Assembly (NCBI RefSeq): GCF_014229645.1
Contig: NZ_JAATOD010000002.1
Location: 372,001-436,000 of the forward strand
DNA: 64,000 nucleotides
Source: Listeria swaminathanii
GTDB taxonomy: Bacteria; Bacillota; Bacilli; Lactobacillales; Listeriaceae
Direction: 5' to 3'
Shown here: piece by piece, positions 17,253-25,541 of the stretch
Numbering within the stretch: the first letter of the stretch is position 1
How the letters are laid out: each line of letters begins with the position of its first letter
The notes under the pieces: generated by a model
Told to the model about the DNA's origin: nothing
Seen by the model: the letters and a program-made list of their open reading frames with translations, nothing else
Databases searched by the model: none
Made by a program: the position numbers and the translations under genes

Positions 17253-17291
17253 AAAAAAGAGCTATCCTTTTGGGAAGGATAGCGTCTCTTT
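17253..17291 (-). terminator. Terminator of adhesin B gene
   Basis: Minus strand hairpin with core GCTATCCTT / AAGGATAGC, 5-base loop and flanking GAG/CTC, followed by seven T; directly after the stop codon. Confidence 0.85.
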
Positions 17292-20200
17292 TTAATCATT
17301 TACTTTTTTTGATTTTTTTAACAAGAATAGTCCCAAGATGCTAGCGAATAATCCAGTGAAAATTATTCCATATGGAGACTCATCTCCGGTTGTAGGAAGA
17401 TTTGGTTTCTTAGCTGGGTCCACAGGTTTAGTTGGTTTGACTGGTTTGACAGGTGTAACTGGTTTATCAGGGTTTACTACGATTGGCGTTTTGTTTTTCT
17501 CGTATACGAAAGTTACTTTCTGTTCTGTCTCTTTGAATACGCCCGCGTTGTTCGTAGGTTGTTTTGTTAACGTGTAACCCTTGATATCTTTTGCTTTCAC
17601 TGCGTACTTATCACCAACAATGCCAGTGTGAACTTCTTTTTCTGCTAATACATTACCTTTTGTATCAACAAATTCTGCTGTGACTTTGCCGCTTACAACT
17701 GTTTTTAAGTTAGTTTTTGTTACTCGTAGTGTTTCTTTTTGCGCCGGAGTGATTGTTACATCTACAGGAACAGTATCTAGTTCGTATCCTGTTGGTGCTT
17801 TTGTTTCGATTAATTGATAATCACCTGGTGCTAAATCAATTATTTCTAGTTTCCCAGACGCATCTGTAGTTAGATTTTCTGTAATATTATTATCTTCATC
17901 TACTAATTTGAACGTTGCGTCTGCAAGGGCTGCTTTTGTTTGTCCGTCCGTTTTAGTTAATACAACGGATCCTGTAGACATTGTGTTTGTTTTAGTTACT
18001 TGAAGTGCCTCTGTTTGGTTGAATTCAATTGTAAATTCAACTGGTGTAGCATCTAAATCGTAACCTGTTGGTGCTTTTGTTTCTACTAATTGGTAGTCTC
18101 CAGGTGCTAAGTTGTCAATTTGTAGTTGGCCATTTGCTTCGGTTACTACTTTATCTTTCAAACTTGCGCCTAGTTTTGTTTGCAGTTCAAATTCTGCTCC
18201 TGCTAAATTGCTTCTTGATTTACTATCGAGCTTCGTTAAAACAACACTTCCTGTTTTTGCAACGTTCTCTTTCGTTACAACAACTGCATCTGCTTGGTTA
18301 AATTCAACCGTAAATTTAGCAGGTGTTGCATCCAGAACATAGCCAGTTGGCGCTTTTGTTTCGACAAATTGATAGTCTCCCGGTGCTAAGTCAGTTACTT
18401 CGATTTTACCTTCTGCATTTGATACTAAGTTTTCAGCAACTTTTGTACCGTCTGCATTTTGTAATTCGAATTCTGCTCCAGTGATAGCATCTTTTGTGAC
18501 ACTATCTTCTTTCAGCAGAACTGCGCTACCAGTTTGTTCTGTATTCTCAATTGTAACGCTCGTAGCTACATCGGCAGTAACTGTGATTTCTTTACCGTCT
18601 TTGTATTCGTCGCTAATCGTGTACCCTGTTGGTGCTGCTGTTTCAACGAGTTTATATTTTCCGGATTGAAGCCCGTCCATGACGATTTTTCCGTCCGAAT
18701 CAGTTGTTGCTTCTTGTCCTGCTTTATCCCCTTCAAGCGTATACAGTTGGAATTTAGCACCTGTTAGTTTTTTCGAATTATCCTTTTTATCAACCTTAGT
18801 AATTTCAAGGGAACCAATTGTTGCCATCCCGCTACCACTACCAATAGTGAAGGCTGGGGATATGCTAGTTGTTCTTGATTTATATGTCATTGGTAAATTA
18901 CCGTAGTCAGAAGAAGTTGTTGTCGCTGTGTTACTGACAAGTCCAGACATCAGGCTGACTGTACTATAAGTTACTTTGATTGGTGCAGTTGCTTTATAGT
19001 CTTTGAATTGGATAGTGAAGTTATTGTCTGTATAAGTTATATCATAATATTTTGAGTCAATATCTTCACCTGTCGTTTCATTCATTACTTTAAAGCTACT
19101 TTTTAATACTTGTGCTCCAGTTGTTCCTGTTTTCATTGTATCTGTAATTGTTGGGTTGTTAATAGGACGATCTGCTGAGATGTTGCTAAGTGTAACAATC
19201 CAGTTAACTTTATTATCAAAAGATGGATCAATAGTAGCTGTTTTTGTCATCGCATTAAAAAGTTTACTTGCGTATGCTTGGTAACTATAAGATTTTTCGC
19301 CTACTCCATTATCGCTCACTTTCGCAGTGTTTTGTACGTAGGAATAGTAATACCAGTTTTCGTTTGGCTTGGTACTGTATTTAATAAATACGCGTGAATT
19401 ATCCAAGTTAGCAAACTCTAAATGGAGGTTATTTCCTGTTGTATCTACTTTTGTTGGATAGTTTTTATCACCTGTTTTGGCTACTGTTCCAACAGAGTTA
19501 AGTGGGATATATAGATTCATCATCTCACCTGTGGAAGCCACATTACGATACTGGAGTGAACCTTCTACATAAGTTAAACCTGCCGGAATGGCATCATCGA
19601 AAATTAAGTTGTCATAGTTTTTCGCCATTGCATTGACGGAAACAATCCAATCAATATTCCCAGTTGTAGAATTGTATGAGCCGTACTTACCACCGTTTGT
19701 CATCATGGCTGGATCTGGTGTCATGGAGGCAGTTACCTCGTCTACGTATACAATAATTCCACCATCATAGTAAGAAATCGACGCTTTATTATCAATTGTT
19801 TTTGTTACATCAGAAAGGTCAATATCTGTGACGAAATCAACAACAATTTTTTTGTCTGTTGAAGCATAGTCACCGATAAGCTGTAAATAAAATCCAGCTG
19901 GAGTCACATCTTTATTCATCGTATAATCCTTGCCTTCTGTTAATAATACGCTATTGGTATTATCTGTATAAGCGCGAACTGTGTAGCTTTTAAGGCTTTT
20001 TACCCCAGTAGAAAATTCATCTGTGATATTCAGGTTTCCCATTTTAATTCGGTCAGAGTTGGCAGTGATTTTCCAAGTCATTGTGTTATTAAAATAGTCA
20101 ATTGTTCCAGCTTCTTTTTTCAGTAAATCTGGTTGAATGGCAATCGTTGCGTCAGCTGAAACGCCATTTTCATCTGTAATTTCATTTTTAATGTTACGAT

Positions 20201-21833
20201 CACTAAAGTCTGTGATTTTCGTGGAATAAGTGATTTCATATGCGTTGGTATTTGTGTTTTTATACGTTAAATTAAAATTCCCGTTTGCCGAGATTGCTGA
20301 GGTTGTCCAATCACTTGAAGCGTCATTTCCGACGATTGGCGACCCATTAGTTGCGTTAAAAGTTACTCGTTTAATTTTCAGTGAATCTGCTACATAAGCG
20401 ACATCGCTATCTGCTAAAACATCGGTAAGGACTGTTGAAGGAGATATTTCGTCTTGATCGTAGTTAAAGTTAATTGTCCAATCAATACTTTGTGTGGAGC
20501 CGTTGTAACTAGCTTTTTTCACGATATGTTTGTAATTAGTCATCGTCAGGTAAATATAAGCCGAGTTACTTGATAATGTTCCTGCATCACCTACTGTGTA
20601 AGCTTGTGTAGACATGTAAGAAAGTGAATCACTCGGTTTATTGATTGTGCGATCATATGTTACTTGATAGCCTTTACCAGAAAGCCCACCGTTTAGCGTA
20701 ACAGTTAGAGAAGTTGCGGAATAAGTTAGCGTATAGTCAGTACCTTCTACAAGTAATTTTTTCGTACCAATGAAGGTTCCCCCAGCACTAACATCACTCG
20801 AATACACTTTGATGCTATCTTTATCAATTGTTGTCGTTCCACCAGAAGTATAATCAGTAAGTTTCAGCTCACCTTTAGCATCTTTTTCTTTCGTTAAGTT
20901 GAATTTGGCATCAACTTGTCCTTTAGTCGGGTTCACTATCCCTGGATTCGCAGTAATTGCTACAGTTGTTGGATAGTTAACTACTGGTACAACTTCAATT
21001 TGATAAACGGTATCTTTGCCAGCCGTTTTAAAGACAACTTCTTGTATCGTTTCTTCTGTTGATGTAAATACTTTGAAGGCAGTACTAATATTTATATCAT
21101 AATCGCCTTCTTGAATCCCATCTTTTAAGAAAGTAAGAGTAAGCTCACGTGTTGTTACATCTAGCGTCCATTCTGCTTCTGTTGAGGGCAAGAAGTTCCC
21201 GCTTAAATTTTTATTCCCAAAGTTGAAAGCATCCGGTAACACGGTTGTAAATGTATCTCCGGCTTTATAATTTTTTCCAGAAAACGAAAAATTCATGTTA
21301 AGCACAACACCACTACCATTTTGAATCCGGTCAGATGTGTTGATTTCATCGCCATTACCATCTTTCAACGTTACTTCACTGAAAATATTATCCGTAATGA
21401 CTGATTTCAAGTTAGCTCGTTGCGTTGTTTTTGGCGCAGCTACTGGCGCTGTTTTTTCTTTTGTCGATGTGGATGTTACGACTTCTTCTTTATCGGAAAG
21501 TGTTACGCTATACTCTTTTTCATCTAAAGTATAACCAGAAGCAGCTGTTTTTTCTTTTACAAGATAGTCTCCAGCTGAAAGGGAAGCTAATGTCCCGCTG
21601 CCATTTTCCTTTATAGAAAGTTCTTTCGTTTCTCCACTAGCTTTATCTTTTACTTCAAAAATAGAGCCATTGATTTTTTCTTTTGTGTCTTTATCTTCTT
21701 TAATAATTTTTAATGTTGTTGTTCCTGTTGTATTGTCTGTTATTGTTGCTAATACTGGTGAAACGTTTTGAAAAACTAGCAGACCAATAATGGTTGCAAT
21801 AACTAGTTTTCGCCAATGTCTAAAATTTTTCAC
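17292..21833 (-). CDS. Large wall-anchored adhesin-like protein with SpaA and MucBP domains (paralogue B)
   Basis: A 1513-residue surface protein, co-oriented with and clearly paralogous to its downstream neighbour. It starts at a GTG (21831-21833) after an AGGGGGA box. Order: signal peptide ending NVSPVLA, one SpaA/Cna-B-like domain, a long set of adhesion beta-sandwich domains (about 140-1040), four tandem SpaA-like domains beginning EITKVDKKD, LLKEDSVTK, VLTKLDSKS and VLTKTDGQT, a MucBP domain (VTAEFVDTKGNVLAEKEV...), a K/P-rich spacer, and LPTTG sorting signal with hydrophobic helix and KKSKK tail. SpaA domains usually self-lock by Lys-Asn isopeptide bonds. Two more SpaA repeats than the neighbour explain most of the length difference. 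Confidence 0.9.
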   Translation of the reverse strand: MKNFRHWRKLVIATIIGLLVFQNVSPVLATITDNTTGTTTLKIIKEDKDTKEKINGSIFEVKDKASGETKELSIKENGSGTLASLSAGDYLVKEKTAASGYTLDEKEYSVTLSDKEEVVTSTSTKEKTAPVAAPKTTQRANLKSVITDNIFSEVTLKDGNGDEINTSDRIQNGSGVVLNMNFSFSGKNYKAGDTFTTVLPDAFNFGNKNLSGNFLPSTEAEWTLDVTTRELTLTFLKDGIQEGDYDINISTAFKVFTSTEETIQEVVFKTAGKDTVYQIEVVPVVNYPTTVAITANPGIVNPTKGQVDAKFNLTKEKDAKGELKLTDYTSGGTTTIDKDSIKVYSSDVSAGGTFIGTKKLLVEGTDYTLTYSATSLTVTLNGGLSGKGYQVTYDRTINKPSDSLSYMSTQAYTVGDAGTLSSNSAYIYLTMTNYKHIVKKASYNGSTQSIDWTINFNYDQDEISPSTVLTDVLADSDVAYVADSLKIKRVTFNATNGSPIVGNDASSDWTTSAISANGNFNLTYKNTNTNAYEITYSTKITDFSDRNIKNEITDENGVSADATIAIQPDLLKKEAGTIDYFNNTMTWKITANSDRIKMGNLNITDEFSTGVKSLKSYTVRAYTDNTNSVLLTEGKDYTMNKDVTPAGFYLQLIGDYASTDKKIVVDFVTDIDLSDVTKTIDNKASISYYDGGIIVYVDEVTASMTPDPAMMTNGGKYGSYNSTTGNIDWIVSVNAMAKNYDNLIFDDAIPAGLTYVEGSLQYRNVASTGEMMNLYIPLNSVGTVAKTGDKNYPTKVDTTGNNLHLEFANLDNSRVFIKYSTKPNENWYYYSYVQNTAKVSDNGVGEKSYSYQAYASKLFNAMTKTATIDPSFDNKVNWIVTLSNISADRPINNPTITDTMKTGTTGAQVLKSSFKVMNETTGEDIDSKYYDITYTDNNFTIQFKDYKATAPIKVTYSTVSLMSGLVSNTATTTSSDYGNLPMTYKSRTTSISPAFTIGSGSGMATIGSLEITKVDKKDNSKKLTGAKFQLYTLEGDKAGQEATTDSDGKIVMDGLQSGKYKLVETAAPTGYTISDEYKDGKEITVTADVATSVTIENTEQTGSAVLLKEDSVTKDAITGAEFELQNADGTKVAENLVSNAEGKIEVTDLAPGDYQFVETKAPTGYVLDATPAKFTVEFNQADAVVVTKENVAKTGSVVLTKLDSKSRSNLAGAEFELQTKLGASLKDKVVTEANGQLQIDNLAPGDYQLVETKAPTGYDLDATPVEFTIEFNQTEALQVTKTNTMSTGSVVLTKTDGQTKAALADATFKLVDEDNNITENLTTDASGKLEIIDLAPGDYQLIETKAPTGYELDTVPVDVTITPAQKETLRVTKTNLKTVVSGKVTAEFVDTKGNVLAEKEVHTGIVGDKYAVKAKDIKGYTLTKQPTNNAGVFKETEQKVTFVYEKNKTPIVVNPDKPVTPVKPVKPTKPVDPAKKPNLPTTGDESPYGIIFTGLFASILGLFLLKKSKKVND

Positions 21834-22046
21834 TATGATTTATCCCCCTATAATAGTCCAATTGATATCTTTTAATAAAGCTCTAGCCTAAAAGAAACTA
21901 GATCTTCTATTAAGTTGCCATCTTTTTTGTGTGATAGTGAATTTTTTGCCGTAATGTCCGGTTAGTATTTCTAAGGGGAAAATCTGTTTGTTGTTTGATT
22001 CTATATGAAGTATCTTTACGGGTGTAGCACTACTGTCGTCTTGATG

Positions 22047-22200
22047 TTATGTGGAAGAGTGATGAGTTTTATTCATTTGTGAAGCATTTTTAGCTACTTG
22101 TTGGATAGTTCCGTGTTCTCTTTCATTCGCAAACTCGCATTTGGTTGTTCTGTTTCGCTGCTTCTTTTAAAGGTTTCGAAGTATCGTCATTTTTAGTCAT
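22047..22200 (-). pseudogene. Possible frameshifted remnant of a small gamma-SASP-like protein
   Basis: The minus strand from the ATG at 22198-22200 reads MTKNDDTSKPLKEAAKQNNQ and then meets a stop at 22123. In a second frame the reading continues EFANEREHGTIQQVAKNAS and on to QMNKTHHSST with a stop at 22047-22049. The two halves joined give about 50 residues whose K-Q-N-N-Q ... EFA-x-E ... Q-x-V-x-x-x-x-x-Q layout recalls the gamma-type small acid-soluble spore protein repeat of Bacillus. Listeria does not sporulate. An AAAAGG box lies before the ATG. The family link is by eye only. Confidence 0.35.
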
Positions 22201-22220
22201 TTTCTATGTAACCTTTTAAA

Positions 22221-22292
22221 CGTTATTTCTTATGCGCGTTTTACCTCCTCTTCTTTCTTCCACCTGTAAAAAGTGGTAGAAGTGAAATAACG
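22221..22292. repeat. Nested inverted repeat
   Basis: Outer perfect 9-bp arms CGTTATTTC (22221-22229) and GAAATAACG (22284-22292), with an inner imperfect stem CTTCCACC / GGTAGAAG (22257-22264 and 22275-22282). It lies upstream of the broken small reading frame; role unknown. Confidence 0.5.
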
Positions 22293-22459
22293 AGTGAAGC
22301 ATAAAGTAATCTTTTAAATAACTCTCATTCTCTTACTCAATACTAATTATTTCATAGGACACACCTCAAAACCGTTCTTTCGATACATAAACAAGCGAGG
22401 ATTGTTACAGAAATGTGAACTATTTTACTCTTTTGTACTTATTTAATACTTTTGTTAAC

Positions 22460-22508
22460 AAAAACAGCCTAAATTGTTAAAATAGATAACAATTTAGGCT
22501 GTTTTTTA
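22460..22508 (-). terminator. Terminator of the Gp157-like gene
   Basis: Long perfect stem AACAGCCTAAATTGTTA with its complement, 9-base loop, and T run on the minus strand; directly after the stop codon. The T run on the other side also makes plus-strand function possible. Confidence 0.9.
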
Positions 22509-22509
22509 T

Positions 22510-22986
22510 TTACCTTATTCGAATAGATTCGCTTTCTACTAATCTAGCTCCTTCTACTTCTTCGCCAGATTTGAGTAATTCCGCGATTCTTTTTTTATCA
22601 ATTTTAGGTTCTTGCAGTAAAAAGAACGGTTTTAATAAAGCTTCTTCTACTATTTCGACACTTGCAGGATTTTTCTGTATTTGAATAGTGAAAAGCGTAC
22701 TATTTATTTTTCTGATTTCCATTCGTGCCATTTCGGATTGTAAGTAGTTTTTTAATTTCTGGGCATTATTTTCTAGCGCTTGTTTCCGTTTTAAAAGTCG
22801 TTTCGCCTCAGCTCCTGCCATTTCAGCATCCGCCGCTAGCGACTTAATAATTTTGGCGATATTTTCTGCTTTATCATGAAAACCATCTGTGATTGCAGCT
22901 AATGTGTCCTCTACAGCCTCGGTTTTATTTTCTTCTAAAAGTTCTTGCAATCGTAAATAATTATCGGTTAGTTCATATAATTTCAT
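22510..22986 (-). CDS. Siphovirus Gp157-family protein
   Basis: A 158-residue, mostly helical, charged protein that matches the Gp157 family of Streptococcus thermophilus siphophages: the MKLYELTDNYLRLQELLE start, a long central coiled coil (AEMAGAEAKRLLKRKQALENNAQKLKNYLQ), and the C-terminal beta-rich FTIQIQKNPASVEIVEE ... IRIR part. In phages it sits among replication and recombination genes and is proposed to affect phage resistance. Here it stands alone, between the adhesins and the heme operon, without other phage genes. The start at 22986 follows AAAGGGTG. A terminator after srtB separates it from the heme operon, and it has its own terminator. Confidence 0.8.
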   Translation of the reverse strand: MKLYELTDNYLRLQELLEENKTEAVEDTLAAITDGFHDKAENIAKIIKSLAADAEMAGAEAKRLLKRKQALENNAQKLKNYLQSEMARMEIRKINSTLFTIQIQKNPASVEIVEEALLKPFFLLQEPKIDKKRIAELLKSGEEVEGARLVESESIRIR

Positions 22987-23006
22987 CGTTCGCACCCTTT
23001 CCAACA

Positions 23007-23046
23007 AGAAAAAAAGCCCAAAAGCAGCTATTTCTTTTGGCGCTTC
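23007..23046 (-). terminator. Terminator at the end of the heme-uptake operon (after srtB)
   Basis: Minus-strand hairpin with CCAAAAG / CTTTTGG core followed by seven T, located just past the srtB stop codon. Confidence 0.75.
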
Positions 23047-23047
23047 C

Positions 23048-23788
23048 TCATTTTGCTACTAGTTTCCCTTGAATAACCATGCGTCCTTTTTCATAATCTT
23101 TCTCTGTATCACAAGTCGAAAGTGTAATAATTCGGTCCTTTCCACTTACTGACACATTTGATTTATAAATAGATTGTTGCTTCACTTTGTGTAAATAAGC
23201 ATCAAAATCGGTTGTTTCCGGAAAGTCCGTTTCAATATAATAAAAATCAGTCGTCGTTTCATACACAGCAAAAATTTCTACTTCATAATTTGCCAGACCC
23301 GATTCATAAGAAAAAGTCGGATGTGCCTCGAAAAAATCTTTATCTAAGTATTTTCGTAAATCCGCAAACATCGAGCCATCTTTCATATTATGCCCGTAAA
23401 TAATCGTATTTTTGTCCAAAAACTCATTCGTATTCCGATAATCTTTGAAAATACTGCCCGCTCTTGCTTTTTCATTTTTATAATTATGATGCAGATAGTA
23501 GTCATTGTCCGTACTTTGCAAAATTGGATAATCTATTTCAGTATCTGCTATCGTCAGCCAACCAACCATATCTTTATTGAGCTTTTGCAGGGATTTAAGC
23601 TCATCGCGCACTTCGCCGTTAATATTCGTAGTAGCCACATCTTTCGTATAAACAGCTTTCGCATCACCTAGTATCGTCCGGTTATGATAATTTTCATACA
23701 GTTCCGTCCCAATTTTCCATCCAGAAAAAAGAAACACCACTAACACAACCAAAGTCAAACCTTTCCCCAAAAACGATTTCATTTTCAC
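23048..23788 (-). CDS. srtB: Class B sortase SrtB
   Basis: A 246-residue membrane-anchored transpeptidase. It has an N-terminal signal-anchor (LTLVVLVVFLFSGWKIG), catalytic His133 in IIYGHNMKDGS, Cys226 in ITLSTCDT and Arg236 in KGRMVIQ, the complete sortase B triad. It cleaves NPQTN-like motifs and attaches the protein to peptidoglycan. Its known clients in Listeria are the two NEAT hemoproteins encoded upstream in this operon. The start is the GTG at 23788, correctly spaced from AAAGGAG; an ATG two codons later is too far. It lies three bases after the ATPase gene, so it is translationally coupled. Confidence 0.95.
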   Translation of the reverse strand: MKMKSFLGKGLTLVVLVVFLFSGWKIGTELYENYHNRTILGDAKAVYTKDVATTNINGEVRDELKSLQKLNKDMVGWLTIADTEIDYPILQSTDNDYYLHHNYKNEKARAGSIFKDYRNTNEFLDKNTIIYGHNMKDGSMFADLRKYLDKDFFEAHPTFSYESGLANYEVEIFAVYETTTDFYYIETDFPETTDFDAYLHKVKQQSIYKSNVSVSGKDRIITLSTCDTEKDYEKGRMVIQGKLVAK

Positions 23789-23791
23789 GTT

Positions 23792-24571
23792 TTAAAACTC
23801 CTTTCGCCTTTGAGGAACAATATATTTCCCAGTTTTTGCATCTTCCAAAACTTCTGCAATCACGCCATAAGTATCTGCAATCAGCCCCGTTGTCAATAAT
23901 TTTCCCGGCTCACCTTGTGCCACAACTTCCCCGTTTTTCATCACGACCAATTGATCGCTATAAGTCAACGCTTGGTTTAAATCATGCAAAATCATCACGA
24001 TAGTTAAATTTTCTTCTTGATTCAACCGTTTTACCAACTCTAAAATTTCGAGTTGAAAATACATATCCAGAAACGTCGTCGGCTCATCCAAAAGTAGCAA
24101 TGGCGTATCTTGAACTAGCGCTGTCGCAATAAATACGCGTTGTCGCTCTCCCCCAGAAAGACTATCAACAAACTTCTCCGCTTTTCCAGTTAGCTCTGTT
24201 TGCTCCAAAGCCCGCTCAACAGCAATATCATCTACTTTCGTCCGAGTCATCCGCCAATTTTTATAAGGAAGCCGTCCAAAATAAAGCAACTCTTTCACCG
24301 TTAGCTCGCTCGGAAGCACGTTATTTTGATGAACAATTGCAACATTTTGCGCAAACTCTTTCGCTTTCCACTCAAAAATCGATTTTCCTTCAAGTAAAAC
24401 ATCCCCAGAACTGGGCGAAAGAAGTCTAGCCAAAATTTCTAATAAAGTAGATTTCCCACTACCATTCGGCCCAACAATCGTATTGATTTTATTTTTTTGG
24501 ATAGTAAACGAGACATTTTTCAAAATCGAATCTGTTCCATTATAACTAAAATTAACGTCCCTTACTTCCAT
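23792..24571 (-). CDS. hupC: Heme/iron ABC transporter ATP-binding protein HupC
   Basis: A 259-residue ATPase of the FecE/FhuC type. Walker A GPNGSGKST at 34-42, Q-loop in VAIVHQNN, signature LSGGERQR, Walker B LLLLDEPTTFLD, and the H-loop in ILHDLNQAL are all intact. It powers the import of heme (hemin) with the permease and lipoprotein encoded just upstream. The ATG at 24571 overlaps the permease gene by 20 bases and has an AAAGGGTG box, so a longer in-frame GTG start is not favoured. The operon sits behind a Fur box, so expression should rise in iron limitation. Confidence 0.92.
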   Translation of the reverse strand: MEVRDVNFSYNGTDSILKNVSFTIQKNKINTIVGPNGSGKSTLLEILARLLSPSSGDVLLEGKSIFEWKAKEFAQNVAIVHQNNVLPSELTVKELLYFGRLPYKNWRMTRTKVDDIAVERALEQTELTGKAEKFVDSLSGGERQRVFIATALVQDTPLLLLDEPTTFLDMYFQLEILELVKRLNQEENLTIVMILHDLNQALTYSDQLVVMKNGEVVAQGEPGKLLTTGLIADTYGVIAEVLEDAKTGKYIVPQRRKEF

Positions 24572-25541
24572 AAAAATCACCCTTTCGCATTAAAAAGATT
24601 AAGAATGGACCGCCGATAATCAGCATAATCACAGATGCCGGGATTTCCATTTGGTGAAATAACGTTCTGCCAAGTGTATCTGCAAACAAGAGCAACAATG
24701 CTCCAAATAAAATGGAGAATGGCACAAGTATTTGATAATTTCCGCCAACCAGTTTTCTGGCAATGTGCGGCACAAGTAGGCCAACAAAAGCTATAACCCC
24801 AACAACCGCCGTAGTAATCGAAGCAAGCAACACCGCAATTAGCGCCAACCAAATCCGTGTTTTATTAACCGGCACACCAAATCCTCTAGCCATTTTATTC
24901 TCAAGACCTAACACATTGCACCATTTAGCAAGTAACAGCGCACAAACCAGGCCAATTGTTACATAGATTAACAACGTTTCCACATCTGACCATTTTTTCA
25001 TCGCAAGGCTCGCTGCACTGCTCGCAGACTGACTAGAAACAAGCGCCACTTGCGAAGAAAGCGCATCACTAAGCCCCGTAAAAACCGCATTAATCGCAAT
25101 CCCAATAATAATAAAACGAAGCGGATTAAAATCAGATTGATAACTAAATAAAAAGACTAAAAAACACGCAAGCGCCCCACCAATAAACGAAAAAAGTGGC
25201 AACCAAAAATACAATTCCGGTAAAAATAAAATAATAACAAAACTAAAAAACTTTGCTCCCGCTGAAATCCCAATCACCCCAGCATCAGCAAGCGGATTCC
25301 GCATCACAGCTTGCAATAATAAACCAGAAACCGAAAGCGCCGCACCAGCCAGTAAAGCAATAATAATCCGCGGAAAACGCAAATCAATCACCACATCGAC
25401 CATTTCATTCCCGCCACTAAAAACCCCTTTTAAAAAATCTGGAATCGACATTGCTAAACTGCCCGCCTGAACCGCCCATAAAATCGTCCCAATTAACAAA
25501 ACAACCACAGCACCAAAAGAACTTTTTTGCTTAATTGTCAT
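24552..25541 (-). CDS. hupG: Heme/iron ABC transporter permease HupG (FecCD family)
   Basis: A 329-residue integral membrane protein with about nine to ten helices and the FecCD/BtuC hallmarks LRFPRIIIALLAGAALSVSGLLLQAVMRNPLADAGVIG split over the first third (LRFPRI near residue 55) and GAAFVGLLVPHIAR-like text (VIAFVGLLVPHIARKLVG) before the last helices. It forms the channel for heme uptake with the ATPase and lipoprotein. The ATG at 25541 has GGAAAAG upstream and overlaps the lipoprotein gene by 11 bases; an in-frame start seven codons upstream lacks a ribosome site. Confidence 0.92.
   Translation of the reverse strand: MTIKQKSSFGAVVVLLIGTILWAVQAGSLAMSIPDFLKGVFSGGNEMVDVVIDLRFPRIIIALLAGAALSVSGLLLQAVMRNPLADAGVIGISAGAKFFSFVIILFLPELYFWLPLFSFIGGALACFLVFLFSYQSDFNPLRFIIIGIAINAVFTGLSDALSSQVALVSSQSASSAASLAMKKWSDVETLLIYVTIGLVCALLLAKWCNVLGLENKMARGFGVPVNKTRIWLALIAVLLASITTAVVGVIAFVGLLVPHIARKLVGGNYQILVPFSILFGALLLLFADTLGRTLFHQMEIPASVIMLIIGGPFLIFLMRKGDFYGSKGR

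Larger units (their letters stand above)
21834..22459. other. Long intergenic region upstream of adhesin B
   Basis: Over 600 bases without an intact gene. It holds a broken small reading frame on the minus strand (22047-22200) resembling a gamma-type spore protein, a nested inverted repeat at 22221-22292, and the presumed adhesin promoter (a TATTAT-like -10 just before the ribosome site, with a poor -35). No PrfA-box palindrome or sigma-B promoter was seen. Confidence 0.55.

Noticed and set aside
13630-18800. Repetitive SpaA segments considered as a CRISPR-like or tandem DNA repeat array
   Set aside because: The repeats are coding, diverged at the DNA level, with domain-length units of about 270 bases; no constant short repeat with spacers is present.
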